DNA from: Dehalococcoidia bacterium
GTDB taxonomy: Bacteria > Chloroflexota > Dehalococcoidia > Dehalococcoidales > CSSed11-197
Assembly: GCA_003552785.1 (NCBI GenBank)
Contig: PUOQ01000005.1
Span: 1-13,967 of the forward strand
Length of the DNA: 13,967 bases
Reading direction: 5' to 3'
The translations under genes and the position numbers were made by a program. Numbering within the stretch: the first letter of the stretch is position 1; each line of letters opens with the position of its first letter. The notes beneath the pieces were generated by a model. That model ran no database searches and was not told the DNA's origin. It saw only the letters and a list, made by a program, of their open reading frames with translations. This document shows positions 1 through 5,632 of the stretch, one piece after another.

Positions 1-177
1 GTCGGTAATACTCACCGCGTCTACAATGTTTCCAGCAGCTGCTTTTTCAGTTTCTTTAAGTATAGTTTCAATTTGTTCCGGCCTGGTAACCCGCCCGGGG
101 ACCTGCTCCCAGGTTATGGCAAATCTACCAGGATTTTCCAGTACGCTTTTAAATGAATTATTTGAAATATTTTCCAT
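1..177 (-). CDS. Methylenetetrahydrofolate reductase-like protein, N-terminal part
   Basis: The gene runs off the left edge, so only its first 59 codons are visible. It starts at an ATG (complement of 175-177) with an AGGTG ribosome-binding sequence at 187-191, about 9 bases upstream. The protein begins with a short polar tail, then FAITWEQVPGR, a helix with ETILKETEK, and NIVDAVSITD. This order matches the first strand, helix and second strand of the methylenetetrahydrofolate reductase (MetF) TIM barrel, where an E-x-x-P turn and a VDAVxVTD strand are typical. MetF-family enzymes reduce methylene-tetrahydrofolate to methyl-tetrahydrofolate in one-carbon metabolism. Only the extreme N terminus is seen, so a related TIM-barrel reductase or a MetF-like corrinoid-pathway protein is possible. 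The gene is divergent from surE. Confidence 0.5.
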   Translation of the reverse strand, partial: MENISNNSFKSVLENPGRFAITWEQVPGRVTRPEQIETILKETEKAAAGNIVDAVSITD

Positions 178-205
178 ATGGATTCACACCTAGCAAGAGT
201 TCGTT

Positions 206-262
206 AGCATATCATATACCTAAAACACTGACAACTGTAAAAAGTTACTGCAATTTTATACT
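206..262. promoter_or_regulatory. Divergent intergenic region with weak promoter candidates
   Basis: The 123-base gap between the two divergent genes is AT-rich. On the minus strand, TTGTCA (complement of 229-234) and TATGCT (complement of 206-211) are 17 bases apart and would start transcription just before the MetF-like gene's ribosome-binding site. On the plus strand, TATACT at 257-262 could be a -10 box for surE, but no convincing -35 lies at the right distance. These are matches by eye to the sigma-70 consensus. No operator repeat was seen. Confidence 0.3.
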
Positions 263-300
263 ATATCAATAATTTCTTGTTTTGTCCCCGATAGATAATA

Positions 301-1098
301 ATGATAAACTTTAAAAATATGAACATTTTACTGACCAATGATGATGGCATCTTTTCTCCTGGCCTGTGGACGCTTGCCGGGGCCCTTAAAAAAGCCGGCA
401 ACGTAACAATTGTAGCACCTGACAGAGAGCAAAGTGCAACAGGCACCATGGTTACGCTCCGAATTCCTTTAAGGGTAATGAAACTTGAATGCTTTGATAC
501 TGATATTCCCACCTATACCGTTGAAGGTTCCCCTTCTGACAATGTGATTTTGGCACTGGGGAAAATGGTTCCGGACACAAAAATGGTTGTTTCTGGAATA
601 AACCAGGGGCTTAACCTGGGGGATGACGTCTTGATTTCAGGGACAGTTGGCGCTGCCCTTCAGGGATACCTTCGAGGTTTGCCTGCACTGGCTGTATCTG
701 TACCACCGGAATCAAAGCAGCCAACTTACCAAATCGCGGCTCAGTTGGCCTCTATCATCACTTCCAGCGTCAATAACGGATACCTGGGCAATAACGGGTT
801 TTTTAACATCAATGTACCTGCTGTTCCACTTGAAGAAATCAGGGGAATTAAGGTCACATCTCTGGCTCATAAAACCCATATTGACAGTGTTAATGAAGGC
901 TATGACGGCCGGCGGGAATACTACTGGCTGGTCCGGCAGCAGTTAAGCGCAGACGTTCCAGAAGATACTGATATATGGGCTATTGAAAACAACTATATTT
1001 CCATTACTGCCCTGCATTCATTTCTATTTCACAGGCCTGATGGAGAGCTTAATGAACCATTTTGCCAGGAACTATTTAATACCCTTGTATCAAAATAA
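301..1098 (+). CDS. surE: 5'/3'-nucleotidase SurE
   Basis: SurE is a divalent-metal-dependent phosphatase that removes phosphate from nucleoside 5'- and 3'-monophosphates. It is cytoplasmic and linked to stationary-phase survival. The family's opening motif NILLTNDDG is present, giving metal ligands Asp14 and Asp15 in this numbering. Ser45 in REQSATG and Asn101 in SGINQGLNLG complete the usual Asp-Asp-Ser-Asn metal site, and SGTVGAA follows. The 265-residue length is normal for the family. The start is uncertain: ATG at 301 adds six residues to the usual N terminus, ATG at 319 gives the typical MNILLTNDDG, and neither has a clear ribosome-binding site. The family's YSGTVGAAxEG segment reads ISGTVGAALQG here, a mild divergence. 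The gene stands alone, divergent from the MetF-like gene and about 215 bases before the pantothenate operon. No terminator follows it. Confidence 0.93.
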   Translation: MINFKNMNILLTNDDGIFSPGLWTLAGALKKAGNVTIVAPDREQSATGTMVTLRIPLRVMKLECFDTDIPTYTVEGSPSDNVILALGKMVPDTKMVVSGINQGLNLGDDVLISGTVGAALQGYLRGLPALAVSVPPESKQPTYQIAAQLASIITSSVNNGYLGNNGFFNINVPAVPLEEIRGIKVTSLAHKTHIDSVNEGYDGRREYYWLVRQQLSADVPEDTDIWAIENNYISITALHSFLFHRPDGELNEPFCQELFNTLVSK

Positions 1099-1137
1099 AA
1101 CCAGCCGGACATTTTTCGCGTTAAGTTTACAGGTTGT

Positions 1138-1167
1138 TTGACATTCTACTTATTTAATCATTAGAAT
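1138..1167 (+). promoter_or_regulatory. Promoter of the pantothenate operon
   Basis: A perfect TTGACA -35 box (1138-1143) is followed after 18 bases by TAGAAT (1162-1167), five of six matches to the -10 consensus. Transcription would begin near 1174, just before the first leader hairpin, leaving an untranslated leader of about 140 bases ahead of the ATG at 1315. The position fits the structured leader well, which strengthens the call. Confidence 0.7.
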
Positions 1168-1174
1168 AAACTGA

Positions 1175-1271
1175 AAAGCCGGTGACCTTTTGTTTGGCAG
1201 CGAGCTTTAATCAGTTTTAAAATTTAAGCCTGTTTCCGCTTGGATCCGGTGTGACCGAGACGGCGCTATCC
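1175..1271 (+). ncRNA. Structured leader with two similar hairpins, candidate tandem pan RNA
   Basis: Two hairpin-like units share a TGACC-loop-GGC core. In the first (1175-1208), AAAGC at 1175-1179 pairs with GCTTT at 1204-1208, C1180-G1181 with C1201-G1202, T1183-G1184 with C1198-A1199, and C1186-C1187 with G1196-G1197. This leaves A1185 and A1203 as single-base bulges. The second (about 1242-1271) repeats the core: GTGACC at 1251-1256 faces GGCGC at 1262-1266 with A1254 bulged. Its base is less regular, closing either GGAT with ATCC or by an alternative pairing. As I recall, the published pan motif lies upstream of panB/panC/panD operons in Chloroflexi, Firmicutes and Deltaproteobacteria, often in tandem, with stems carrying bulged A residues. 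Position, phylum and shape agree, but I could not run a covariance search. Confidence 0.6.
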
Positions 1272-1278
1272 AATTTTT

Positions 1279-1314
1279 CCTTCTCCGCTGTTGTCCACCG
1301 GGGAAGGTTTTTTT
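1279..1314 (+). terminator. Intrinsic terminator/attenuator overlapping the ribosome-binding site
   Basis: CCTTCTCC at 1279-1286 pairs along its full length with GGGGAAGG at 1300-1307 (seven Watson-Crick pairs and one T-G pair), with a 13-base loop. Seven T residues (1308-1314) follow at once, and the ATG of the first gene comes next at 1315. The 3' arm GGGGAAGG is also the only Shine-Dalgarno sequence for that gene. Folding would therefore stop transcription and hide the ribosome-binding site. CACCGG at 1296-1301 can instead pair with CCGGTG at 1246-1251 in the second leader hairpin (a copy at 1179-1184 is also complementary), which would break the terminator and suggests an antiterminator state. 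Confidence 0.75.
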
Positions 1315-2220
1315 ATGCCGGATACTGTTAAATCATTTAAAATCGGATTTATTGGGGCTGGAAAAGTAGCTTCCGGTATGGGTACAGCATTATACCAGTC
1401 GGGGTTTAATGTGGCTTCCGTTTCAAGCCGAAGCCCTGTTTCAACTCGTAAGCTTTCATCTCTGATCCAGGGCTCAAAGCCCTGCAACTCCTCTCAGGAA
1501 GTTGTAGATATGTGTGATCTTGTTTTTATAACCACTCCTGATATGGAAATATACAGAGTAGTTTCAAGCCTCAACTGGAAACCAGGCCAAATGGTGGTGC
1601 ACACCAGTGGTGCTGATTCTAAAGACATTCTTTCAAACGCTGAAACCAGTGGTGCTTTTACCGGCGTCTTTCACCCGTTGCAGACGCTTGCAAACACAAA
1701 AAGTGCCGGCTACCTTCTCAAGGGCTCCTCTATTACAATAGAAGCTGATGAGCCCTTGCTTTCTACATTAAAAGCCATTGCCAGTACCCTGGGAGCCTAC
1801 CCTCTTGAACTTAAACCTGAAGCCCGTATACTTTACCATGCTTCCGCAGTATTTATATCAAATTACGCCATTACTCTGGCCGATATCGCATCCAGATTGT
1901 GGCAAATTTTCGGCTATGACCGCAATACGGCTATGCAGGCACTAACTCCCCTTCTCAAAGGCGCTGTTTCCAATCTGGAAAATATCGGCCTGCCGCACAG
2001 TTTGACCGGGCCAATCAGCAGGGGAGATGTTACAACCATTTTAAAACACGTTGAAGCCCTGAAATCTGCAGACCCGCAAATTTTAACCGCCTACCAGGCG
2101 CTGGGAATAAACACTGTCAACACTGCCCTCGAGAAGGGCAGCATAACCCCGGAAAAGGCCGGGGAAATGAAGGCTATTTTTACTACCACGGAGAGCGAAT
2201 ATGCAAATAACAATGCTTAA
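1315..2220 (+). CDS. Rossmann-fold DUF2520 protein, candidate ketopantoate reductase
   Basis: This 301-residue protein has an N-terminal NAD(P)-binding Rossmann domain: KIGFIGAGKVASG at residues 9-21 carries the glycine-rich loop (Gly11, Gly14, Gly16), and VFITTPD and VVHTSGA strands follow. The C-terminal helical DUF2520 domain contains the family's HPLQT and LTGPISRGD motifs. DUF2520 proteins resemble 6-phosphogluconate-dehydrogenase-like and ketopantoate reductases. It is the first gene of an operon with panD, panB and panC and without panE, so it may reduce ketopantoate to pantoate. A non-PanE enzyme, PanG, has been reported for this step in Francisella; whether this protein is its orthologue needs checking. 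The ATG at 1315 is chosen because GGGGAAGG sits 7 bases upstream. An upstream in-frame TTG at 1291 lies inside the terminator loop and has no such site. The end overlaps panD by 20 bases. Confidence 0.85.
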   Translation: MPDTVKSFKIGFIGAGKVASGMGTALYQSGFNVASVSSRSPVSTRKLSSLIQGSKPCNSSQEVVDMCDLVFITTPDMEIYRVVSSLNWKPGQMVVHTSGADSKDILSNAETSGAFTGVFHPLQTLANTKSAGYLLKGSSITIEADEPLLSTLKAIASTLGAYPLELKPEARILYHASAVFISNYAITLADIASRLWQIFGYDRNTAMQALTPLLKGAVSNLENIGLPHSLTGPISRGDVTTILKHVEALKSADPQILTAYQALGINTVNTALEKGSITPEKAGEMKAIFTTTESEYANNNA

Positions 2221-2605
2221 GAGCAAAATACACCGTGCTCGAGTCACAGGGGTGAACCTGGATTATGAAGGTTCTATTGCTATTGATAAAAAGCTGCTAA
2301 AAGAAGCCGACCTGCTTGAATTTGAGAAAGTCGACGTTTTAAACATAAACAATGGCGCCAGGTTTACTACCTATGTTATTGAATCTCCCGAAAACAGTGG
2401 AGAAATCTCACTAAATGGTGCCGCTGCCAGGCTGGCCGCAAAGGGCGACATCATAATTATCGTTTCCTATTGCTCCGTAAGTAAAGAGGAGGCGGCTCAT
2501 CACTTGCCCCGGCTGGTATATGTAAACGAGTATAACGATATTACTCATTTTAACAACGCCATCGAAAACTTATTCCACGAGCAGGTATCAAAAGATGCGT
2601 ATTAA
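2201..2605 (+). CDS. panD: Aspartate 1-decarboxylase
   Basis: PanD is a cytoplasmic pyruvoyl enzyme that decarboxylates L-aspartate to beta-alanine, one of the two substrates of PanC. The proenzyme cleaves itself at a Gly-Ser bond and the serine becomes the pyruvoyl group. The site is seen as YEGS at residues 22-25. From this start, Lys9, Gly24-Ser25, Arg54, Thr57 and Tyr58 fall at the same positions as in the E. coli enzyme. That agreement, plus GGAGAG at 2190-2195 five bases before the ATG, supports 2201 over the internal ATG at 2213. NGAAARLAAKGDIIIIVSY is the usual C-terminal core. The 134-residue length is normal, with a tail slightly longer than in E. coli. It overlaps both neighbours, which suggests translational coupling. 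Confidence 0.96.
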   Translation: MQITMLKSKIHRARVTGVNLDYEGSIAIDKKLLKEADLLEFEKVDVLNINNGARFTTYVIESPENSGEISLNGAAARLAAKGDIIIIVSYCSVSKEEAAHHLPRLVYVNEYNDITHFNNAIENLFHEQVSKDAY

Positions 2606-3434
2606 CATCAACCACCTTAAAGAAATGAAGCAAAAACAGGAAAAAATCGTAATGTTAACCGCTTACGACTATTCTACTGCACGCATTGTAAATGAATGCT
2701 CCATACCGCTGATACTCGTCGGCGACAGTTTGGGCATGGTTGTGCTGGGGTATGATTCCACCATACCCGTTACCATGGATGATATGCTGCATCATACAAA
2801 AGCAGTATCCAGAGGCGCCAGTCAATCATTGATTGTGGGTGACATGCCTTTTATGAGCTATCATATAAACACAGAACAGGCCATGCATAATGCATCTCGC
2901 CTTATCCAGGAAGGCGGCGCCCAGGCTGTCAAGATAGAAGGCGGAAGAAATATATGCACAACCATCGAAAGCATTGTTAATGCAGGCATTCCTGTTATGG
3001 GGCATATTGGGCTAACACCACAATACATGCATCAGCTCGGGGGTTTCCGGGCACAGGGCAAATCATTACCCGTGGCAATTAATCTTTATAATGATGCTCT
3101 GGCTCTCGAACAAGCCGGGGCTTTTGCAATCGTTATTGAAGCTGTTCCGGAACGCCTGGCAACATATATAAGCCAGAAGCTTGGCATTCCCACCATAGGA
3201 ATTGGGGCCGGTGACGGTTGCGATGGCCAGGTTCAGGTGATCAACGATATCCTGGGCTCTTTTTCTGATTTTGTTCCTAAACACGCCAAACAATACGCCA
3301 ATCTTTCCAAAAAGATATCTCAGGCCGTTAAAACTTACCGTGACGAAGTAACCGGTAAACTTTTTCCATCCAGGGAACACGGCATAGCCATGAGTGACGA
3401 AGTTTTCTCCGAGTTTCTTAAAGCAGTTGAATGA
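2595..3434 (+). CDS. panB: 3-methyl-2-oxobutanoate hydroxymethyltransferase
   Basis: PanB transfers a hydroxymethyl group from methylene-tetrahydrofolate to 2-oxoisovalerate, giving ketopantoate, the first committed step to pantothenate. The cytoplasmic TIM-barrel protein shows all expected motifs: MLTAYDY near residue 20, VGDSLGM with metal ligand Asp44, VGDMPFMSY with Asp83, QAVKIEGG with Glu115, GHIGLTPQ near 136, and IVIEAVP with the catalytic Glu182. GIGAGDGCDGQVQV and the DFVPKHAKQY segment complete the C-terminal half. Its 279 residues are slightly longer than the E. coli protein. The ATG lies 11 bases inside the end of panD behind a weak GAGCAGG sequence, so it probably depends on coupling with panD translation. 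It overlaps panC by four bases (ATGA). Confidence 0.97.
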   Translation: MRININHLKEMKQKQEKIVMLTAYDYSTARIVNECSIPLILVGDSLGMVVLGYDSTIPVTMDDMLHHTKAVSRGASQSLIVGDMPFMSYHINTEQAMHNASRLIQEGGAQAVKIEGGRNICTTIESIVNAGIPVMGHIGLTPQYMHQLGGFRAQGKSLPVAINLYNDALALEQAGAFAIVIEAVPERLATYISQKLGIPTIGIGAGDGCDGQVQVINDILGSFSDFVPKHAKQYANLSKKISQAVKTYRDEVTGKLFPSREHGIAMSDEVFSEFLKAVE

Positions 3435-4261
3435 AATTCACAAATGAAATAAACAAATTAATAGGGCTTAGAAATTCTCTAACAGAGCCACCGGGCTTGG
3501 TCCCAACCATGGGCTATCTGCACGATGGCCACCTCTCCCTGATAAGGGAAGCACGGAAACGTCACCGAATGTTGGTAGTTTCGATATTTGTAAACCCGCA
3601 TCAATTCGGCCCCAAAGAAGATTATCACAATTACCCTCAAAACCTGGAGCGCGATCTTGACATACTTAAACAGGAAAATGTGGACATTGTATTTGCTCCT
3701 GCACCGGAAGAAATTTATCCAGAAGGCTTTGATACATGGGTGGAGGTAGGAGACCTTACCAGGCGCCTTGAAGGGTTTTCACGGCCCGGTCACTTTAAAG
3801 GAGTGGCGACTGTGGTCCTTAAACTATTTAATATTATCCGCCCCGGCAGTGCTTACTTTGGCCAGAAAGATGCCCAGCAGGCCCTGGTTATCCAAAAAAT
3901 GGTAACCGACCTTAATATGGGAATTGATATACACGTTTTACCTACAGTCCGTGATTCCAGTGGCCTTGCTTTGAGCAGCCGGAATGTTTACCTCTCCGTT
4001 AAAGAAAAAAATGCAGCTGCGATTCTAAAAAAATCACTGGATTTGGCCAGCGAGCGTTACCAGGCGGGAGAAATTGATGCCAGCGTTATAAAAGATTCAA
4101 TGCTTGAGCTTATTCAGTCTGAGCCACTGGTTAAAACTGACTACATAAGCATAGCCTCGCCCCAAACACTTCATGAGCTTGAAACAATTAGTGGCCCCGC
4201 TCTCGTATCACTCGCGGCATGGATCGGCAAAACGCGCTTGATCGATAATATCCTGATTTAG
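3431..4261 (+). CDS. panC: Pantothenate synthetase (pantoate-beta-alanine ligase)
   Basis: PanC uses ATP to activate pantoate as pantoyl-adenylate and joins it to beta-alanine, completing pantothenate. It belongs to the class I aminoacyl-tRNA-synthetase-like nucleotidyltransferases. VPTMGYLHDGH carries the HxGH ATP motif (His31 and His34), VSIFVNPHQF follows, FGQKDAQQ is at residues 143-150, and the KMSKS-like loop is LSSRN at 181-185. The 276-residue length is normal. Its ATG overlaps the panB stop codon as ATGA with no clear ribosome-binding site, the usual sign of termination-reinitiation. It is the last gene of the operon. No hairpin terminator is visible in the 100 bases before the tRNA-Phe gene, so read-through into the tRNA cluster is possible. 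Confidence 0.97.
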   Translation: MKFTNEINKLIGLRNSLTEPPGLVPTMGYLHDGHLSLIREARKRHRMLVVSIFVNPHQFGPKEDYHNYPQNLERDLDILKQENVDIVFAPAPEEIYPEGFDTWVEVGDLTRRLEGFSRPGHFKGVATVVLKLFNIIRPGSAYFGQKDAQQALVIQKMVTDLNMGIDIHVLPTVRDSSGLALSSRNVYLSVKEKNAAAILKKSLDLASERYQAGEIDASVIKDSMLELIQSEPLVKTDYISIASPQTLHELETISGPALVSLAAWIGKTRLIDNILI

Positions 4262-4322
4262 ATTTACTAATACTTTCTGATTGTTTCTTAATACCCCTAA
4301 ATAATCTGTATTTCAGTTAATG

Positions 4323-4352
4323 TTGACGCTTCTCAGCACAAAAGGATACAAT
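4323..4352 (+). promoter_or_regulatory. Promoter of the tRNA-Phe-Leu-Gln cluster
   Basis: TTGACG (4323-4328) and TACAAT (4347-4352), 18 bases apart, each match the sigma-70 consensus at five of six positions. Transcription would begin around 4359, a few bases before the first base of tRNA-Phe. The gap of about 100 bases after panC holds nothing else recognisable. Confidence 0.65.
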
Positions 4353-4362
4353 TACTTGTTGT

Positions 4363-4438
<76 letters not shown>

Positions 4439-4439
4439 G

Positions 4440-4453
4440 CCCCGTTGCCGGGG
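4440..4453 (+). other. Small hairpin between tRNA-Phe and tRNA-Leu
   Basis: CCCCG (4440-4444) pairs with CGGGG (4449-4453) around a TTGC loop, directly after the CCA end of tRNA-Phe. No T-tract follows, so it is unlikely to terminate transcription. It may simply separate the two precursors during processing. Confidence 0.4.
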
Positions 4454-4469
4454 AATTGTTATGAGAAAA

Positions 4470-4558
4470 GCCGAAGTGGCGGAACAGGCAGACGCGACAG
4501 TCTCAAAAACTGTTGAGAGGCAACTCTCGTGTCGGTTCGATCCCGACCTTCGGCACCA
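4470..4558 (+). tRNA. tRNA-Leu (CAA)
   Basis: This is an 89-base class II tRNA. The acceptor strands GCCGAAG and CTTCGGC pair, and the anticodon stem ACAGT/ACTGT encloses CTCAAAA, with CAA at 4504-4506 reading UUG. A long variable arm, GAGAG-GCAA-CTCTC, is typical of leucine tRNAs. The T arm with GGTTCGATCC is normal. The discriminator is A, and CCA is encoded at 4556-4558. Confidence 0.96.
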
Positions 4559-4583
4559 TATATACAAAGCGATGTCTATTCGG

Positions 4584-4654
4584 TGCCGAGTTGTGTAAGG
4601 GTAGCACAGTGGACTTTGAATCCTCTAGTCCTGGTTCGAATCCAGGCTCGGCAA
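4584..4654 (+). tRNA. tRNA-Gln (TTG)
   Basis: The acceptor strands TGCCGAG and CTCGGCA pair, including the U1-A72 pair characteristic of glutamine tRNAs. The D arm is GTGT/GCAC and the T arm is CCTGG-TTCGAAT-CCAGG. The anticodon loop CTTTGAA carries TTG at 4616-4618. The anticodon stem GTGGA/TCCTC has one T-T mismatch (4610 with 4624). Unlike the other three tRNA genes here, no 3' CCA is encoded: the base after the acceptor is A, then TTT. A CCA-adding enzyme would be required. No terminator is obvious after it. Confidence 0.92.
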
Positions 4655-4723
4655 TTTATTCAAGCAATCATTCTATTTAAACATCCGTTATGATTTGTTT
4701 TTAAGGTTAATTTTTTTGGAAGT

Positions 4724-4729
4724 TATAAT
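4724..4729 (+). promoter_or_regulatory. Candidate -10 box for trmO
   Basis: A perfect TATAAT lies 33 bases before the trmO start codon. At 17 bases upstream the -35 position reads TTAAGG, a weak match. Transcription would begin near 4736, before the ribosome-binding site AGGAAAGGAA. trmO could also be read from the upstream tRNA promoter. Confidence 0.5.
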
Positions 4730-4762
4730 TTTATCCAATATTCAGGAAAGGAAACTTCAAAC

Positions 4763-5254
4763 ATGAGTGATAACCATACTTACCAGCCAATTGGTGTGAT
4801 ACATACCCAATTCACAAGTTTAAAAGACACCCCTGTTCAGGGTGTATTTGCGCCCGAATCCAGGGGTAAGGTGGAAATTTTTGAGGAATTTGCTGCCGGC
4901 GTTAAAGACCTTGATACTTTTTCTCACATAATACTATTATACTCGTTTCACCAATCGAGTGATTATGAACTTGTCTCCCAGCCAATGCTGCAGGATGAAC
5001 CCCATGGCATATTTGCCATGCGCCACTTCAATCGCCCTAACGCTATCGGTTTATCCGTAGTAAAACTTGAAAAGATTAATGGTAATTTGATTGAAATCAG
5101 CGGAGTTGATATATTGGATAAAACCCCAATACTCGATATCAAACCTTTTATACCCATGTTTGACAACCGTTCCAATGCCTCCAACGGGTGGGTCAAGCCA
5201 CCCCATATGGATGACATCAAACAGGAAACCGTTAAAAGAAGCAAGCAAAATTAA
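4763..5254 (+). CDS. trmO: tRNA t6A37 N6-methyltransferase TrmO (TsaA/YaeB family)
   Basis: TrmO proteins use S-adenosylmethionine to add a methyl group to N6-threonylcarbamoyladenosine at position 37 of certain ANN-decoding tRNAs. The 163-residue protein is a single TsaA-like beta-barrel domain. It opens with PIGVIHT, then TPVQGVF, KVEIFEEF, a DTFSHIILLYSFHQS stretch, and the signature HFNRPNAIGLSVV (residues 88-100), ending with GVDILDKTPILDIKPF. The signature is usually RPNPIG; here the second Pro is Ala. It lacks the C-terminal extension of the E. coli protein, as many bacterial members do. The start is supported by AGGAAAGGAA at 4744-4753. It lies inside a tRNA cluster, right before tRNA-Asn, whose position 37 is a classical t6A site. 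The specific target cannot be read from sequence. Confidence 0.88.
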   Translation: MSDNHTYQPIGVIHTQFTSLKDTPVQGVFAPESRGKVEIFEEFAAGVKDLDTFSHIILLYSFHQSSDYELVSQPMLQDEPHGIFAMRHFNRPNAIGLSVVKLEKINGNLIEISGVDILDKTPILDIKPFIPMFDNRSNASNGWVKPPHMDDIKQETVKRSKQN

Positions 5255-5256
5255 AT

Positions 5257-5286
5257 TTGACTTAACAAAGCCAAAAGTTGGATAAT
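5257..5286 (+). promoter_or_regulatory. Promoter of tRNA-Asn
   Basis: TTGACT (5257-5262) and GATAAT (5281-5286), 18 bases apart, each match the consensus at five of six positions. The boxes begin two bases after the trmO stop codon. Transcription would start near 5293, just before the leader hairpin at 5297-5314, so tRNA-Asn need not rely on read-through from trmO. Confidence 0.6.
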
Positions 5287-5296
5287 ATTTGCTGTG

Positions 5297-5314
5297 CTTG
5301 CCCACCAGGGCAAG
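5297..5314 (+). other. Perfect leader hairpin before tRNA-Asn
   Basis: CTTGCCC (5297-5303) pairs perfectly with GGGCAAG (5308-5314) around an ACCA loop. No T-tract follows (GTTAAGG), so it is a poor intrinsic terminator for trmO. It lies between the predicted transcription start and the tRNA-Asn 5' end and would form the precursor leader. A role in processing or in trmO 3'-end protection is possible. Confidence 0.6.
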
Positions 5315-5326
5315 GTTAAGGGTCAA

Positions 5327-5401
5327 TCCCCGATAGCTCAATGGTAGAGCGGGCGGCTGTTAACCGCTAGGTTGTAGGTTCGAATCCTACTCGGGGAGCC
5401 A
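5327..5401 (+). tRNA. tRNA-Asn (GTT)
   Basis: A 75-base cloverleaf with acceptor strands TCCCCGA and TCGGGGA and D arm GCTC/GAGC. The anticodon stem closes CTGTTAA, with GTT at 5359-5361. The T arm is GTAGG-TTCGAAT-CCTAC. The discriminator is G and CCA is encoded at 5399-5401. The T33-GTT-A37 context is the normal site for t6A modification. A small hairpin with a T-tract follows. Confidence 0.97.
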
Positions 5402-5415
5402 GCTAATTCCCTCAG

Positions 5416-5435
5416 CTGCCACCGGCAGAATTTTT
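5416..5435 (+). terminator. Candidate terminator after tRNA-Asn
   Basis: CTGCC (5416-5420) pairs with GGCAG (5424-5428) around a three-base loop and is followed by AATTTTT. The stem is short at five pairs, but the position 15 bases after the tRNA and the T-run fit a terminator. The rest of the gap to the end of dinB at 5633 is AT-rich and shows nothing else I can name. Confidence 0.5.
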
Positions 5436-5632
5436 CCTTCGAGCTACACACAGAAAATGTCCTTTTTACTATTCTGGTTATGCCAGTTTTATATTTTATA
5501 TAATTTCAAGAAATACCGGACCAATAATTGTATAGTGGCACTCTTAGCTTCGAACACTAATCAAAGTCAAACTGTATCAACTATGTAATTTTGTTTAGGT
5601 AGCAGCAAAATTTACAATAACTCACTTGTGCC

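Noticed and set aside
1291..1314. Upstream TTG start for the DUF2520 protein
   Set aside because: The TTG lies in the terminator loop without a ribosome-binding site, while ATG 1315 has GGGGAAGG at good spacing and begins where the Rossmann domain needs it.
1175..1314. T-box riboswitch in the pantothenate leader
   Set aside because: The conserved T-box sequence with its TGG bulge is absent and the downstream genes are not synthetase or amino-acid genes. The tandem hairpins fit a pan RNA better.
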